NCBI RefSeq assembly: GCF_014205155.1
Contig: NZ_JACHMX010000001.1
Span: 7,068,001-7,132,000, forward strand
Direction of reading: 5' to 3'
Length of the DNA: 64,000 bases
DNA from: Amycolatopsis umgeniensis
GTDB lineage: Bacteria > Actinomycetota > Actinomycetes > Mycobacteriales > Pseudonocardiaceae
Each line of letters begins with the position of its first letter. Within the stretch, counting starts at the first letter, position 1. Shown one piece after another: positions 1 through 7,378 of the stretch. The position numbers and the translations under genes were made by a program. Under the pieces are notes generated by a model. It saw nothing but the letters and a program-made list of their open reading frames with translations, ran no database searches and had not been told where the DNA came from.

Positions 1-37
1 CGGCCGGAACACCAGCCGGGAGAGAGGGGAAACAGAC

Positions 38-610
38 ATGTGCGCTGCACGTAAGACATCGGCCGGGCTCCTGGGGGCGGCGGGGATCGCGCTGGCGCTG
101 GCCGGGTGTTCGCCGGATCCGGCACCGCAGGCCGCACCGGCGGCGCCCTCGTCGGCGGCCGCGGATCCGGCCGCGACGGTGGCCTGGATGAACGGATTCT
201 GTGGCACGGTCAAGGATTTCGTCGAAGGCAACAACAAGATGCCGTCGGGAGGCGGCGAAACCATCGAGGCGATCAAGAAGAGCACGAGCGACCAGCTCGG
301 GCACTACGCGGCCATTCTCGGCAAGACCGTCGACGGCCTCAGTGCCCTGCCCGCCGCGCCGGTTCCGGCCGGGGAGACGGCGAAGCAGGACTTCCTCGGG
401 AAGTACACCTCGGCACGCGACAAGACCGTGAAGGCGAAGACCGATCTGGACGCGTCCAAGAAGGACGACACCGCCGCGCAAGGCCGGGCGGTCGAGGGAC
501 TCATCGCCGCGCAGAAGGACACGCACGGCGCGCTCGACCCTGTCGCGGCCATTCTGGGGGCTCCCGAACTGAAAGCCGCCGCGGCGACCGCGGAACGCTG
601 CCGTTCGTGA
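38..610 (+). CDS. Secreted lipoprotein of unknown function
   Basis: A 190-residue protein that I do not recognise. It starts with a lipoprotein signal peptide: a short basic stretch (CAARK), a hydrophobic run, and the lipobox LAGC with the lipidated cysteine near residue 24. The mature part begins with an Ala/Pro-rich spacer. It continues as a soluble, mostly helical domain of about 140 residues with two cysteines, one near residue 55 and one near the C-terminus, which could form a disulfide outside the membrane. A purine-rich ribosome site (GGGAGAGAGGGG) lies just before the ATG. A strong hairpin follows the stop codon, so the transcript probably ends there. Membrane-anchored extracytoplasmic location is inferred from the signal peptide only. 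Confidence 0.8.
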   Translation: MCAARKTSAGLLGAAGIALALAGCSPDPAPQAAPAAPSSAAADPAATVAWMNGFCGTVKDFVEGNNKMPSGGGETIEAIKKSTSDQLGHYAAILGKTVDGLSALPAAPVPAGETAKQDFLGKYTSARDKTVKAKTDLDASKKDDTAAQGRAVEGLIAAQKDTHGALDPVAAILGAPELKAAAATAERCRS

Positions 611-637
611 CTTGACCGGTCGCTATCTCCACTCAGT

Positions 638-692
638 TGTGTTGAAGGCCTCCTTGGAGACGATCACCGTCTCCAAGGAGGCCTTCAAGACA
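638..692. repeat. 55-bp hairpin, dispersed family (copy 1)
   Basis: Arms 638-662 and 668-692 (25 bp, one mismatched pair) flank a 5-nt loop, ATCAC. Each arm contains its own small palindrome, AAGG-CCT-CCTT. The copy at 19431-19485 has the same length and loop (in reverse complement) and differs at paired positions that change together. It lies between convergent genes, so it may serve as a bidirectional terminator, but no T-tract follows. Confidence 0.85.
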
Positions 693-744
693 CGGGCCCA
701 CCCGCACCAACACACCCCGTGCAACGCGTGACCGCTCCGCGATC

Positions 745-773
745 GGTGCCCCCAATGCCGCATTGGGGGCACC
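745..773. repeat. Perfect 13-bp inverted repeat, 3-nt loop
   Basis: GGTGCCCCCAATG at 745-757 and its exact complement at 761-773 are separated by CCG. It is a strong stem in non-coding DNA; its role is unknown. Confidence 0.75.
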
Positions 774-804
774 AGCCACCCGCGGTCGCGCACCCGGCAA
801 GGCT

Positions 805-849
805 CGAAGGGGCCCACGCCAGCGTCAGACGAGGTGATGGGCCCCTTCG
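805..849. repeat. 12-bp inverted repeat with 21-nt loop
   Basis: CGAAGGGGCCCA at 805-816 pairs with TGGGCCCCTTCG at 838-849. The arm resembles the GAAGG/CCTTC core of the dispersed hairpin family. Confidence 0.65.
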
Positions 850-911
850 CCCCAAGTCGGGTGCTCGACGTGGCTGCACCGCGCGTGAGGCGTCGGTCCA
901 GGTGGTCGTGA

Positions 912-996
912 GTGGCGATTCGGGTTAGGGCCAACCGTGCCTTAAGTACCTACTGGGATTCCGGCACGTTTTGATCCCGGACTTGCGAATCGCCAC
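912..996. repeat. Long-span inverted repeat, 11-bp arms
   Basis: GTGGCGATTCG at 912-922 is complementary to CGAATCGCCAC at 986-996. The right arm lies inside the recurrent GGACTTGCG module that is also found near 13884 and 62713. Confidence 0.55.
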
Positions 997-1093
997 GCAC
1001 ACCAACAGTCACAGCGGCCGCGCGTGAAGACCCCTTCCCCAGTACGTCACGACCAACCCGACCCAGTCCCCACGGAGCCGGCCGCCGACCCGC

Positions 1094-2278
1094 TCACTCA
1101 TCCGTGAGAATCTTGCGGAGCCGCGTCAAAGCGCGGTGCTGTGCCACCCGCACGGCGCCCGCCGTCGAGCCCACCACGCCGGCGGTCTCCTCGGCGGACA
1201 GGCCGACGACGATCCGCAGTACGACGATCTCCCGCTGCTTGTCGGGCAGGATCCGCAGCAACTCGCCCATCCGGTCGCTCAATTCGTTGTGCAGCGCCTG
1301 TTGTTCCGGCCCGACGGACTCCGAGACCCCGTCGGGGACCTCGGCGACGGGTTCGGTGCGGTTGCGGGCGGCGGCACGGCGGGCGTCGGCGACCTTGTGC
1401 TGGGCGATGCCGTAGACGAAGGCGAGGAACGGCCGTCCTCGTTCGCGGTAGGTGGGCAGCGCGCGGAGGATCGCCACGCACACCTCCTGCGCGACGTCGT
1501 CCGCCGAGGCGTACGTCCGTTCCTGCCTGCCGATCCGCGCCCGGCAGTACCGGATCACGAGCGGGCGGATGGTGGCCAGCAGATGGTCCAGCGCCCGCCG
1601 GTCACCCTGGCCGGCGGCCGCGACGGGGCCGTCGAGGCTGTACCAGTGGTCCGGTGTCACCTGTTCGGGCTCCGCGCCGGTCGGCGTGCCCGGCTCCACC
1701 AGGGCCAGTTCCCGGATCATCGCGCGGTTCTTGATCCGGGTCAGCGTGTCCTCGACGTCGAGACCCACTCTCAGCGCGTCGGCGAAGGCGCCGTTCGCGT
1801 TGTCCAGGTGGCCGATGAAGTCGGGGTCGTGCTCCTCCAGACGCCCGCGCGCATGGCGCAGCGTCGCGCTGACTGCCTCGTCCGCGATGCCGAGCACTCC
1901 GGCGATCTCCCGTGACGTGAAGCCGTCCAACGCCCAGGCCATGCCGAGTTGCTGCCGTTTCGGCAGCCGTCCCAGCATGGTCAGGACGGACGACGCCTCG
2001 TCGGCGAGGACGGTGAGTTTGTCCTCCCGGCCCGCGTCGGAGAAGGCCCAGTCGGCCCGGACCGCGGTCTGCTCCTTCGCGCGCCGGTGCCCGACGCGGC
2101 GGACCCACGATTTCGGCTGAGTGATGGTCTGCCAGTCCTCGTAGGCGTTGAGCATCGCCTCCGCCGCCGCGTCCCGCGCCGGGTCGAGCGCGAAGCCCGC
2201 CTTGCACAAGAAGCCGGTGAGCAGCGGAAACTCGGTGTGAAAGAACTCATCGAACTCCTCGTGGCCCATCACCCGCAC
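1094..2278 (-). CDS. Tandem (double) ECF-type sigma factor, SigD-like C-terminal half
   Basis: A 394-residue protein made of two successive ECF sigma modules. Residues 5-70 look like region 2, and 101-150 (LPKRQQLGMAWALDGFTSREIAGVLG) like region 4 of a first, divergent factor. Residues 223-300 (DDVAQEV, GRPFLAFVYGIAQHKVADA) and 330-390 (LPDKQREIVVLRIVVGLSAEE) are a second module. From memory, this second half closely matches mycobacterial SigD and Streptomyces ShbA, which are normally about 200 residues and stand alone. An in-frame ATG at 1720 (MIRELALVEPG) could start the SigD-like half separately. The divergent neighbour is a WhiB-like gene; a WhiB/sigD pairing is also known in mycobacteria and Streptomyces. 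The reading frame runs unbroken through the junction, so this is either a true fusion or two overlapping products. Confidence 0.85.
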   Translation of the reverse strand: MRVMGHEEFDEFFHTEFPLLTGFLCKAGFALDPARDAAAEAMLNAYEDWQTITQPKSWVRRVGHRRAKEQTAVRADWAFSDAGREDKLTVLADEASSVLTMLGRLPKRQQLGMAWALDGFTSREIAGVLGIADEAVSATLRHARGRLEEHDPDFIGHLDNANGAFADALRVGLDVEDTLTRIKNRAMIRELALVEPGTPTGAEPEQVTPDHWYSLDGPVAAAGQGDRRALDHLLATIRPLVIRYCRARIGRQERTYASADDVAQEVCVAILRALPTYRERGRPFLAFVYGIAQHKVADARRAAARNRTEPVAEVPDGVSESVGPEQQALHNELSDRMGELLRILPDKQREIVVLRIVVGLSAEETAGVVGSTAGAVRVAQHRALTRLRKILTDE

Positions 2279-2440
2279 TCACCGCTCCCAGCCGCCCGAC
2301 GCGAATGCCCTCATGAGGACAGGTGCAGTGAGCGGGCCGCTGAGTGTAACGATTCGGTGAAGGTGATGTTTGCGCCACGCACCCCGGTGGATACCCGGTT
2401 CCGGGCGGAAGTCGTTTGACGCGGAAGGGAAAATCGAAGA

Positions 2441-2452
2441 AAAGGAGGTGAT
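2441..2452 (+). promoter_or_regulatory. Extended Shine-Dalgarno for the WhiB-like gene
   Basis: AAAGGAGGTGAT is nearly a full complement of the 16S rRNA 3' end, with the GGAGG core 10 nt before the ATG. Most genes in this window have weak or short sites, so this gene is probably translated very efficiently. Confidence 0.75.
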
Positions 2453-2458
2453 AGGAAA

Positions 2459-2710
2459 ATGGAAACGAGGATGGCCGGTGACCTGAGTGAGGCCGCTTGC
2501 CGCGGTGAGGATCCCGAACTGTTCTTCCCGGTCACCGAAACCGGTCCCGGAGCACGGCAGGCGGCCAGGGCGAAAGCCGTCTGCGCACGGTGCCCGGTGA
2601 TTTCGGCCTGCCTGGCCTACGCCTTGGACAACGGACTCGCCCACGGCGTTTTCGGCGGGCTGACCGGTAGTGAACGGCGCCGTCCGATTCGTGTCGGCAG
2701 CGCTGCCTGA
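2459..2710 (+). CDS. WhiB-like iron-sulfur transcription regulator
   Basis: An 83-residue Wbl protein. Four cysteines (Cys14, Cys42, Cys45, Cys51) have the family's C-Xn-C-X2-C-X5-C spacing that holds a [4Fe-4S] cluster. They are followed by the turn GVFGG (63-67; usually G[VI]WGG) and a basic tail (SERRRPIR) typical of the DNA-contacting end. Wbl proteins bind region 4 of the primary sigma factor and redirect transcription in response to redox signals or development. It is divergent from the SigD-like sigma gene, as WhiB3/WhiD-type genes often are, but its short N-terminus does not let me assign the subclass. A hairpin terminator follows. Confidence 0.93.
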   Translation: METRMAGDLSEAACRGEDPELFFPVTETGPGARQAARAKAVCARCPVISACLAYALDNGLAHGVFGGLTGSERRRPIRVGSAA

Positions 2711-2763
2711 AACCCCGCGATCGCGCGACTGGATTTCCACTGGTGGTTTTCGCGCGCGAAAAA

Positions 2764-2796
2764 AGAGGGGCCCGGTTCGGTGAACCGGGCCCCTCT
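2764..2796. terminator. Strong bidirectional hairpin terminator
   Basis: AGAGGGGCCCGGTTC (2764-2778) and its exact complement (2782-2796) flank the loop GGT. It is preceded by an A-run (read as U's on the minus strand), which favours termination of the convergent exporter gene, and it also serves the WhiB-like gene. Confidence 0.85.
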
Positions 2797-2806
2797 CGCG
2801 TGGTGG

Positions 2807-4381
2807 TCAGGCGACGGCTTCGGCCGCGGTCTCCTCGGCCAGCCGCTCGTTCCCCGACTGGGTCTTGAGCGGTTTGTGCTTGAGGAACGCGACGGCGACG
2901 ATCACCAGCAGCGCGATCGGCGCGCTGATCAGGAACAACTCGCTGGTCGCATCCCCGTAGGCCTCGCGGACGACGTTCGCGACCGGTTCGGGCAGCGTGG
3001 CGATGTTCGGCACCGCGCCGCCTTCGCCGCCGCCGGGCAACGGCCCGAGGTCCTCGGTGATCAGCGCGGTGACCCGGTTCGCGAGCACCGCGCCCAGCGC
3101 GCTCACCCCGATCGAGCCGCCGAGACTGCGGAAGAACGACAGCGTGGAGGTCGCCGTGCCGAGGTCGTGCGCGTCGACGTCGTTCTGCGCCACCAGGACC
3201 AGGTTCTGCATCAGCATGCCGACGCCGACACCCAGCAGCACCATGTAGGCGCCGAGGACGACGAGGTTCGTCTTCGCGTCGATCGTGCCCAGCAGGGCCA
3301 GGCCCGCGGTCATCAGGGCCGAGCCGAGCAGCAGATGGCTCTTCCACTTGCCGGTCCGGCTGATGAGCTGGCCCGAGACCGTGGACGACACGAGGATGCC
3401 GAAGATCATCGGCAGGCTCAGCAGCCCGGCCACCGTCGGCGACTTGCCGAGCGAGAGCTGGAAGTACTGCGACAGGAACACCGTCCCGCCGAACATCGCG
3501 ACGCCGACGAGGAAGCTCGCGAGGGTGGTCAGGGTGACCGTGTGGTTACGGAACAGGCCCAGCGGCAGGATCGGCTCGGCCACCTTCGACTCGACGTAGA
3601 CGGCGAGCGCGAGGATGACCACACCGGCGGTCACCAGGCCGACCGTCCACCAGGAGCCCCACGCGAACTGGTGCCCGGCCAGCGAAGACCAGACCAGCAG
3701 CGTCGAGACACCGGCCATGATCAGGAACGCGCCGAGGTAGTCGACCTTCACGTCACGCCGGGTCGTCGGCAGGTTCAGGGTGCGCTGCAGCAGCAGGATC
3801 GCCGCGATCGCGAACGGCACACCGAGGAAGAAGCACCAGCGCCAGCCGAGCCACGAGGTGTCCACCATGACACCGCCGATCAGCGGGCCCGCGATGGTCC
3901 CGACCGCGAACACGGCGCCGAAGATACCCGAGTACTTCCCGAGTTCCCGCGGCGAGACGATCGCCGCCATGATCACCTGCGCGAGTGCGGTGAGCCCGCC
4001 CGCGCCGATGCCCTGCGCGACCCGGCTGCCGATCAGGAGCTCGATGTTGCCCGCGAACCCGGCGACCAGTGAGCCGACCACGAACAGCCCGAGCGAGAGC
4101 TGGATCAGCAGCTTCTTGTTGTACAGGTCGGAAAGCTTGCCCCAGAGCGGAACCGTCGCGGTCATCGCGAGCAGTTCGGTGGTGACCACCCAGGTGTAGG
4201 AGGCCTGTGTGCCGCCGAGTTCGGAAACGATCCGCGGCAACGCGTTCGCGACCACCGTCGAGGCGAGGATGGCGACGAACATGCCCATCATCAGCCCGGA
4301 CATGGCTTCGCGGACCTGTTTGCGGCCCATCGAACCCGGTGGCGACTCCGGTTCTCGCGGTTCGGTCATGGATACGGACAT
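2807..4381 (-). CDS. DHA2-family (14-helix) drug exporter, MFS
   Basis: A 524-residue multi-pass inner-membrane protein. The length and hydrophobic pattern fit the 14-helix DHA2/EmrB-QacA subfamily of proton-driven multidrug exporters. Visible family motifs are the motif-A loop WGKLSDLYNKK between helices 2 and 3, GSRVAQGIGAGG in helix 4, and the motif-C-like stretch GAVFAVGTIAGPLIGG in helix 5. The C-terminal tail is short and charged. The gene lies 36 bp downstream of a TetR gene on the same strand, so the pair is probably one self-repressed operon that opens when a toxic ligand binds the repressor. The substrate cannot be told from sequence. Confidence 0.93.
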   Translation of the reverse strand: MSVSMTEPREPESPPGSMGRKQVREAMSGLMMGMFVAILASTVVANALPRIVSELGGTQASYTWVVTTELLAMTATVPLWGKLSDLYNKKLLIQLSLGLFVVGSLVAGFAGNIELLIGSRVAQGIGAGGLTALAQVIMAAIVSPRELGKYSGIFGAVFAVGTIAGPLIGGVMVDTSWLGWRWCFFLGVPFAIAAILLLQRTLNLPTTRRDVKVDYLGAFLIMAGVSTLLVWSSLAGHQFAWGSWWTVGLVTAGVVILALAVYVESKVAEPILPLGLFRNHTVTLTTLASFLVGVAMFGGTVFLSQYFQLSLGKSPTVAGLLSLPMIFGILVSSTVSGQLISRTGKWKSHLLLGSALMTAGLALLGTIDAKTNLVVLGAYMVLLGVGVGMLMQNLVLVAQNDVDAHDLGTATSTLSFFRSLGGSIGVSALGAVLANRVTALITEDLGPLPGGGEGGAVPNIATLPEPVANVVREAYGDATSELFLISAPIALLVIVAVAFLKHKPLKTQSGNERLAEETAAEAVA

Positions 4382-4417
4382 GGCTGTCCCCCTTCGTGTT
4401 CTGTGAGGCCGGGCGCG

Positions 4418-5044
4418 TCAGCGCGCGCGGCCGCCGGGCTCGGGGAGCCCGGCGAGAAGCATTTCGACGGCTTCGTCCAGCAGGTCGAGCGCGGACACCC
4501 GGCCGTCCTGCCGGTGCCAGAGGATGAGCGCGGCGTTGACCGCGCCGCCGAGCGTGGACAGCAGCAACGTCGGATACAGATCGACCTTCGAGTCCACGCC
4601 GACGCGGCGTGCGATCGCCTCGATCGTCGGCTCGACGGTGTCGTGGTTCATGGCCACCGCGCGCGAATGCAACGTGGGGTTCTCGTGGATCGCTTTCATC
4701 CGGCCGAGCCACTCTTCGCGGTTCTCGTCGATCTGGGTGAAGTCTTCCTTCAACGCATCGACGAAAGCGCGGGGAGTGCTGACTTCCTTAGGGGTGGCGA
4801 GAAACTTGTCGATGATGCGCTGTGACCGCTCCGCCGTGTCGGCGTGCGCGATGACGACCGCGTCCTCTTTGGACGCGAAGTAGTTGAAGAAGGTGCGCGG
4901 CGAGACCCCCGCCGCCGCGCTGATGTCCTCGACCGTCACCTGGTCCAGGCCGCGTTCGGCGACGAGCCGGACGGCGGTGGTCGCCAGCGCGCGGTGGGTT
5001 TCCAGCCGCTTGCGCTCGCGGAGGCCTTTGACGGGTTCGGGCAT
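4418..5044 (-). CDS. TetR-family repressor of the exporter operon
   Basis: 208 residues from the ATG at 5044 (MPEPVKGLRERKRL); a longer frame upstream is spurious. The N-terminal helix-turn-helix is at about residues 10-56: TRRAL-like helix 1, then VTVEDISAAAGVSPRTFFNYFASKEDAV, the classical TetR recognition segment. The remaining 150 residues are the helical ligand-binding and dimer domain. The gene lies directly upstream of the DHA2 exporter and is divergent from the DprE2-like gene. A short palindrome at 5075-5090 in the intergenic gap is a likely operator, through which it could control itself, the exporter, and possibly the divergent gene. Confidence 0.92.
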   Translation of the reverse strand: MPEPVKGLRERKRLETHRALATTAVRLVAERGLDQVTVEDISAAAGVSPRTFFNYFASKEDAVVIAHADTAERSQRIIDKFLATPKEVSTPRAFVDALKEDFTQIDENREEWLGRMKAIHENPTLHSRAVAMNHDTVEPTIEAIARRVGVDSKVDLYPTLLLSTLGGAVNAALILWHRQDGRVSALDLLDEAVEMLLAGLPEPGGRAR

Positions 5045-5074
5045 GAGCACCACGATACGCGCAAAGATGCAGAT

Positions 5075-5090
5075 ACTGCAAAATTGCAGT
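5075..5090. promoter_or_regulatory. Candidate TetR operator
   Basis: ACTGCA-AAAT-TGCAGT is an AT-rich palindrome in an otherwise GC-rich sequence, 31 bp upstream of the TetR start and between two divergent genes. This placement is typical of an autoregulatory operator. Confidence 0.6.
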
Positions 5091-5144
5091 TTGTGAACCG
5101 TGCCACTGGCGGACGGCCCCGCGCCGCCTGGCAGACTGCGGCGG

Positions 5145-5888
5145 GTGAGCGGAACGGTGCTGGTACTGGGCGGACGCAGCGAGATCGGCCTCGCGGTCGC
5201 GGAGCGGCTCGCCAAGGGCGGGGCGCGCGAGATCGTGCTGGCCGCGCGGCGGAGCGCGGACCTCGGCGCGGAATCCGAGCGGCTGCTGGCCGCGGGGGCG
5301 AAGACGGTCGCCGTCGCCGAGTTCGACGCCGACGACCTCGCCGGACACGGGCCGTTCCTGGAGAAGATCGTCGAGGAGCACGGTCCGCTGGACGTCGTCG
5401 TCACCGCTTTCGGGATCCTCGGCGACCAGGCGCGGGCCGAGACGGACGTCGAGCACGCCGTCGCGATCGTGCACACCGACTATGTGGCTCACGTGAGTGT
5501 GCTGACGCATGTGGCCAAAGTGCTTCGTGAGCAAGGAAGCGGAAGCCTCGTGGTGTTCTCGTCGGTCGCCGGGGTGCGGGTCCGGCGTGCGAACTACGTC
5601 TATGGATCGGCGAAGGCAGGCCTCGACGGTTTCGCGAGCGGTCTGGCCGACGCCCTGCACGGCACCGGCGTGCACCTCCTGCTCGTCCGGCCCGGGTTCG
5701 TGATCGGCCGGATGACCGAGGGCATGTCGCCCGCGCCGTTCTCGAGCACGCCCGATCAGGTCGCCGACGCGACTGTCGCCGCGCTCCGGAAACGCCGGGA
5801 CACCGTGTGGGTGCCGGGACTGCTGAGGCTGGTGTTCGCGGTGATGCGCGTGGTGCCTCGCGCCGTCTGGCGCCGGATGCCTCGGTAG
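5145..5888 (+). CDS. dprE2: DprE2-like short-chain reductase (arabinan precursor synthesis)
   Basis: 247 residues from GTG 5145; GTG 5100 is an in-frame alternative that would add 15 residues. It is a classical short-chain dehydrogenase with an NAD(P)-binding glycine motif LGGRSEIG near the start, catalytic Ser in VVFSSVAG and the YxxxK pair in YVYGSAKAG. The stretches RVRRANYVYGS.KAGLDGF and the C-terminal PRAVWRRMP match, from memory, mycobacterial DprE2. That enzyme reduces the 2-keto intermediate made by DprE1 to decaprenyl-phospho-arabinose, the donor for arabinogalactan. Amycolatopsis walls contain arabinose, so the role fits. No dprE1 is adjacent. A different sugar-lipid substrate is possible. 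Confidence 0.75.
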   Translation: MSGTVLVLGGRSEIGLAVAERLAKGGAREIVLAARRSADLGAESERLLAAGAKTVAVAEFDADDLAGHGPFLEKIVEEHGPLDVVVTAFGILGDQARAETDVEHAVAIVHTDYVAHVSVLTHVAKVLREQGSGSLVVFSSVAGVRVRRANYVYGSAKAGLDGFASGLADALHGTGVHLLLVRPGFVIGRMTEGMSPAPFSSTPDQVADATVAALRKRRDTVWVPGLLRLVFAVMRVVPRAVWRRMPR

Positions 5889-6062
5889 GGGAGCGCTGCG
5901 CGGTCGGTCCGGTACTCGGTGTCGCGACCGGTTGTCCGCTTGATCACTTTCGCTGGGCCGAACGGGCTTTAAGACCCGGTTATGACACGTTTCTCAGGTA
6001 ATTCCCAGCTAACGCGGTGATCCTCGAATGCGGGGGATCATTCACGGAAGCGGGGAGAAGTC

Positions 6063-7262
6063 GTGCTGCTCACGTCGCGAGGACGGCGGATCGGCGGCCG
6101 TGTCGCACTGGGCCTGGTGTCGACGGCCGTATTGGGGATCACGGGTTTCGCGTGGACCCAGTTGAGCCGTTTGGACGCGGGGATCGTCACGGCCGACGTG
6201 ATCGCGCCTTCCGCCCAGGTGCCCGAAGGGCCGGCGGGTGAACCGCTGAAGGTGGCGCAGAACATCCTGCTCGTCGGCATCGACTCGCGGACCGATACCT
6301 ACGGGAACCCGTTGCCGCAGAACGTCCTCGACGCGTTGCACGCCGGAGACGGCGACGCCGGCGGCGACACCACCGACACCATGATCGTGGTCCACATCCC
6401 GGCGGGCGGCGCCGCGGCGACAGCCGTCTCCATTCCGCGTGATTCCTATGTGGACATCGCGGGCGGGTTCGGCAAGCACAAGATCAACTCGGCGTACAGC
6501 CGTGGCAAGAACGCCGCGATGAGCTCGCTGCGCGCGCAGGGCCTGAGCGGTGCGCAGCTCGAGGTCAAGGCCAACGAGGCGGGCGCCAAACTGGCGATCC
6601 AGACGATCGAGCAGTTCACCGGGATCAGCATCAACCACTACGCCGCCGTCAACCTCGCCGGGTTCTCCGCGCTGAGTGAAGCCGTCGGCGGTGTCGAGGT
6701 CTGTCTCAAGGAACCGGTGCAGGACAAGTTCTCGGGGGCTTCGTTCCCGGCGGGCAAGCAGCTGCTCTCCGGCGCGCAGGCGCTCGCTTTCGTGCGACAG
6801 CGGCACGGACTGCCCAGCGACCTCGACCGGATCGCGCGGCAGCAGGCGTTCCTTTCCAGTATGGCCAAGACCGTCCTGGACGCCGGGACGTTCACCGACC
6901 CCACGAAGCTGAGCGCGCTGATCGGCGCCGTCCAGGGTTCGGTCGTGCTCGACCGCGGCTGGGACGTGCTGAGCTTCGCGCAGCAGCTGCGGGGGATGAG
7001 TTCGGGCGCGATCGAGTTCCAGACGATCCCGGTCCAGAGCCTTTCCTTGCCGACGCCGTCCGACGGCGACGCGGTGAAGGTCGATCCGGCCGAGGTGAAA
7101 GCGTTCGTGAAGGCCGCGCTGACGTCGGCGACCGTCGCGGCGGTGGGGGAGCCGACCGGCGGGATCGGGATCAAGCCGGTGGCGGCCACGTCCTCGGTCG
7201 CCGCTCCGCCTTCGTCGTCCTCGCCTGCCGCGCCGCCCGCGATGGCCGGCTGCGTCAACTAG
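6063..7262 (+). CDS. LytR-CpsA-Psr (LCP) family cell-wall glycopolymer ligase
   Basis: A 399-residue protein (GTG start, GGGGAGAAG ribosome site) with one N-terminal transmembrane helix (residues 13-33) and an extracytoplasmic LCP domain. Family residues are visible: NILLVGIDSR (68-76), the acidic pair in DTTDTMIVV (102-110), SIPRDSYVDI (123-132) with the conserved Arg-Asp, HKINSAYS, and RQRHGLPSDLDRIARQQAF, where the arginines grip the pyrophosphate of the lipid substrate. LCP proteins transfer glycopolymers from undecaprenyl or decaprenyl carriers to peptidoglycan; in arabinogalactan-containing actinobacteria they attach arabinogalactan. The tail is Ser/Ala/Pro-rich and ends in GCVN. Proximity to dprE2 is consistent with a wall role. 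Confidence 0.93.
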   Translation: MLLTSRGRRIGGRVALGLVSTAVLGITGFAWTQLSRLDAGIVTADVIAPSAQVPEGPAGEPLKVAQNILLVGIDSRTDTYGNPLPQNVLDALHAGDGDAGGDTTDTMIVVHIPAGGAAATAVSIPRDSYVDIAGGFGKHKINSAYSRGKNAAMSSLRAQGLSGAQLEVKANEAGAKLAIQTIEQFTGISINHYAAVNLAGFSALSEAVGGVEVCLKEPVQDKFSGASFPAGKQLLSGAQALAFVRQRHGLPSDLDRIARQQAFLSSMAKTVLDAGTFTDPTKLSALIGAVQGSVVLDRGWDVLSFAQQLRGMSSGAIEFQTIPVQSLSLPTPSDGDAVKVDPAEVKAFVKAALTSATVAAVGEPTGGIGIKPVAATSSVAAPPSSSSPAAPPAMAGCVN

Positions 7263-7378
7263 GGCCTCGTCGCGCCGGCCACTCACGAACGCAAGATTCT
7301 TTTGAACCACACCGCGCCGCCATCCGTGTCGATGCCGTAGGGGAGTTCCACACCGCTGGCAGAGACGGGAATGGTGTG

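Larger units (their letters stand above)
611..1093. other. Gene-free intergenic region rich in inverted repeats
   Basis: No credible gene is present here; the short reading frames follow the palindromes. The region holds four successive inverted repeats (638-692, 745-773, 805-849 and 912-996). At about 979-1031 there is a copy of a module that recurs at 13868 and 62697. It separates the 3' ends of two convergent genes. Confidence 0.7.

Noticed and set aside
4418..5476. 352-residue version of the TetR gene
   Set aside because: The N-terminal part is antisense to dprE2 and the TetR domain begins only at ATG 5044.
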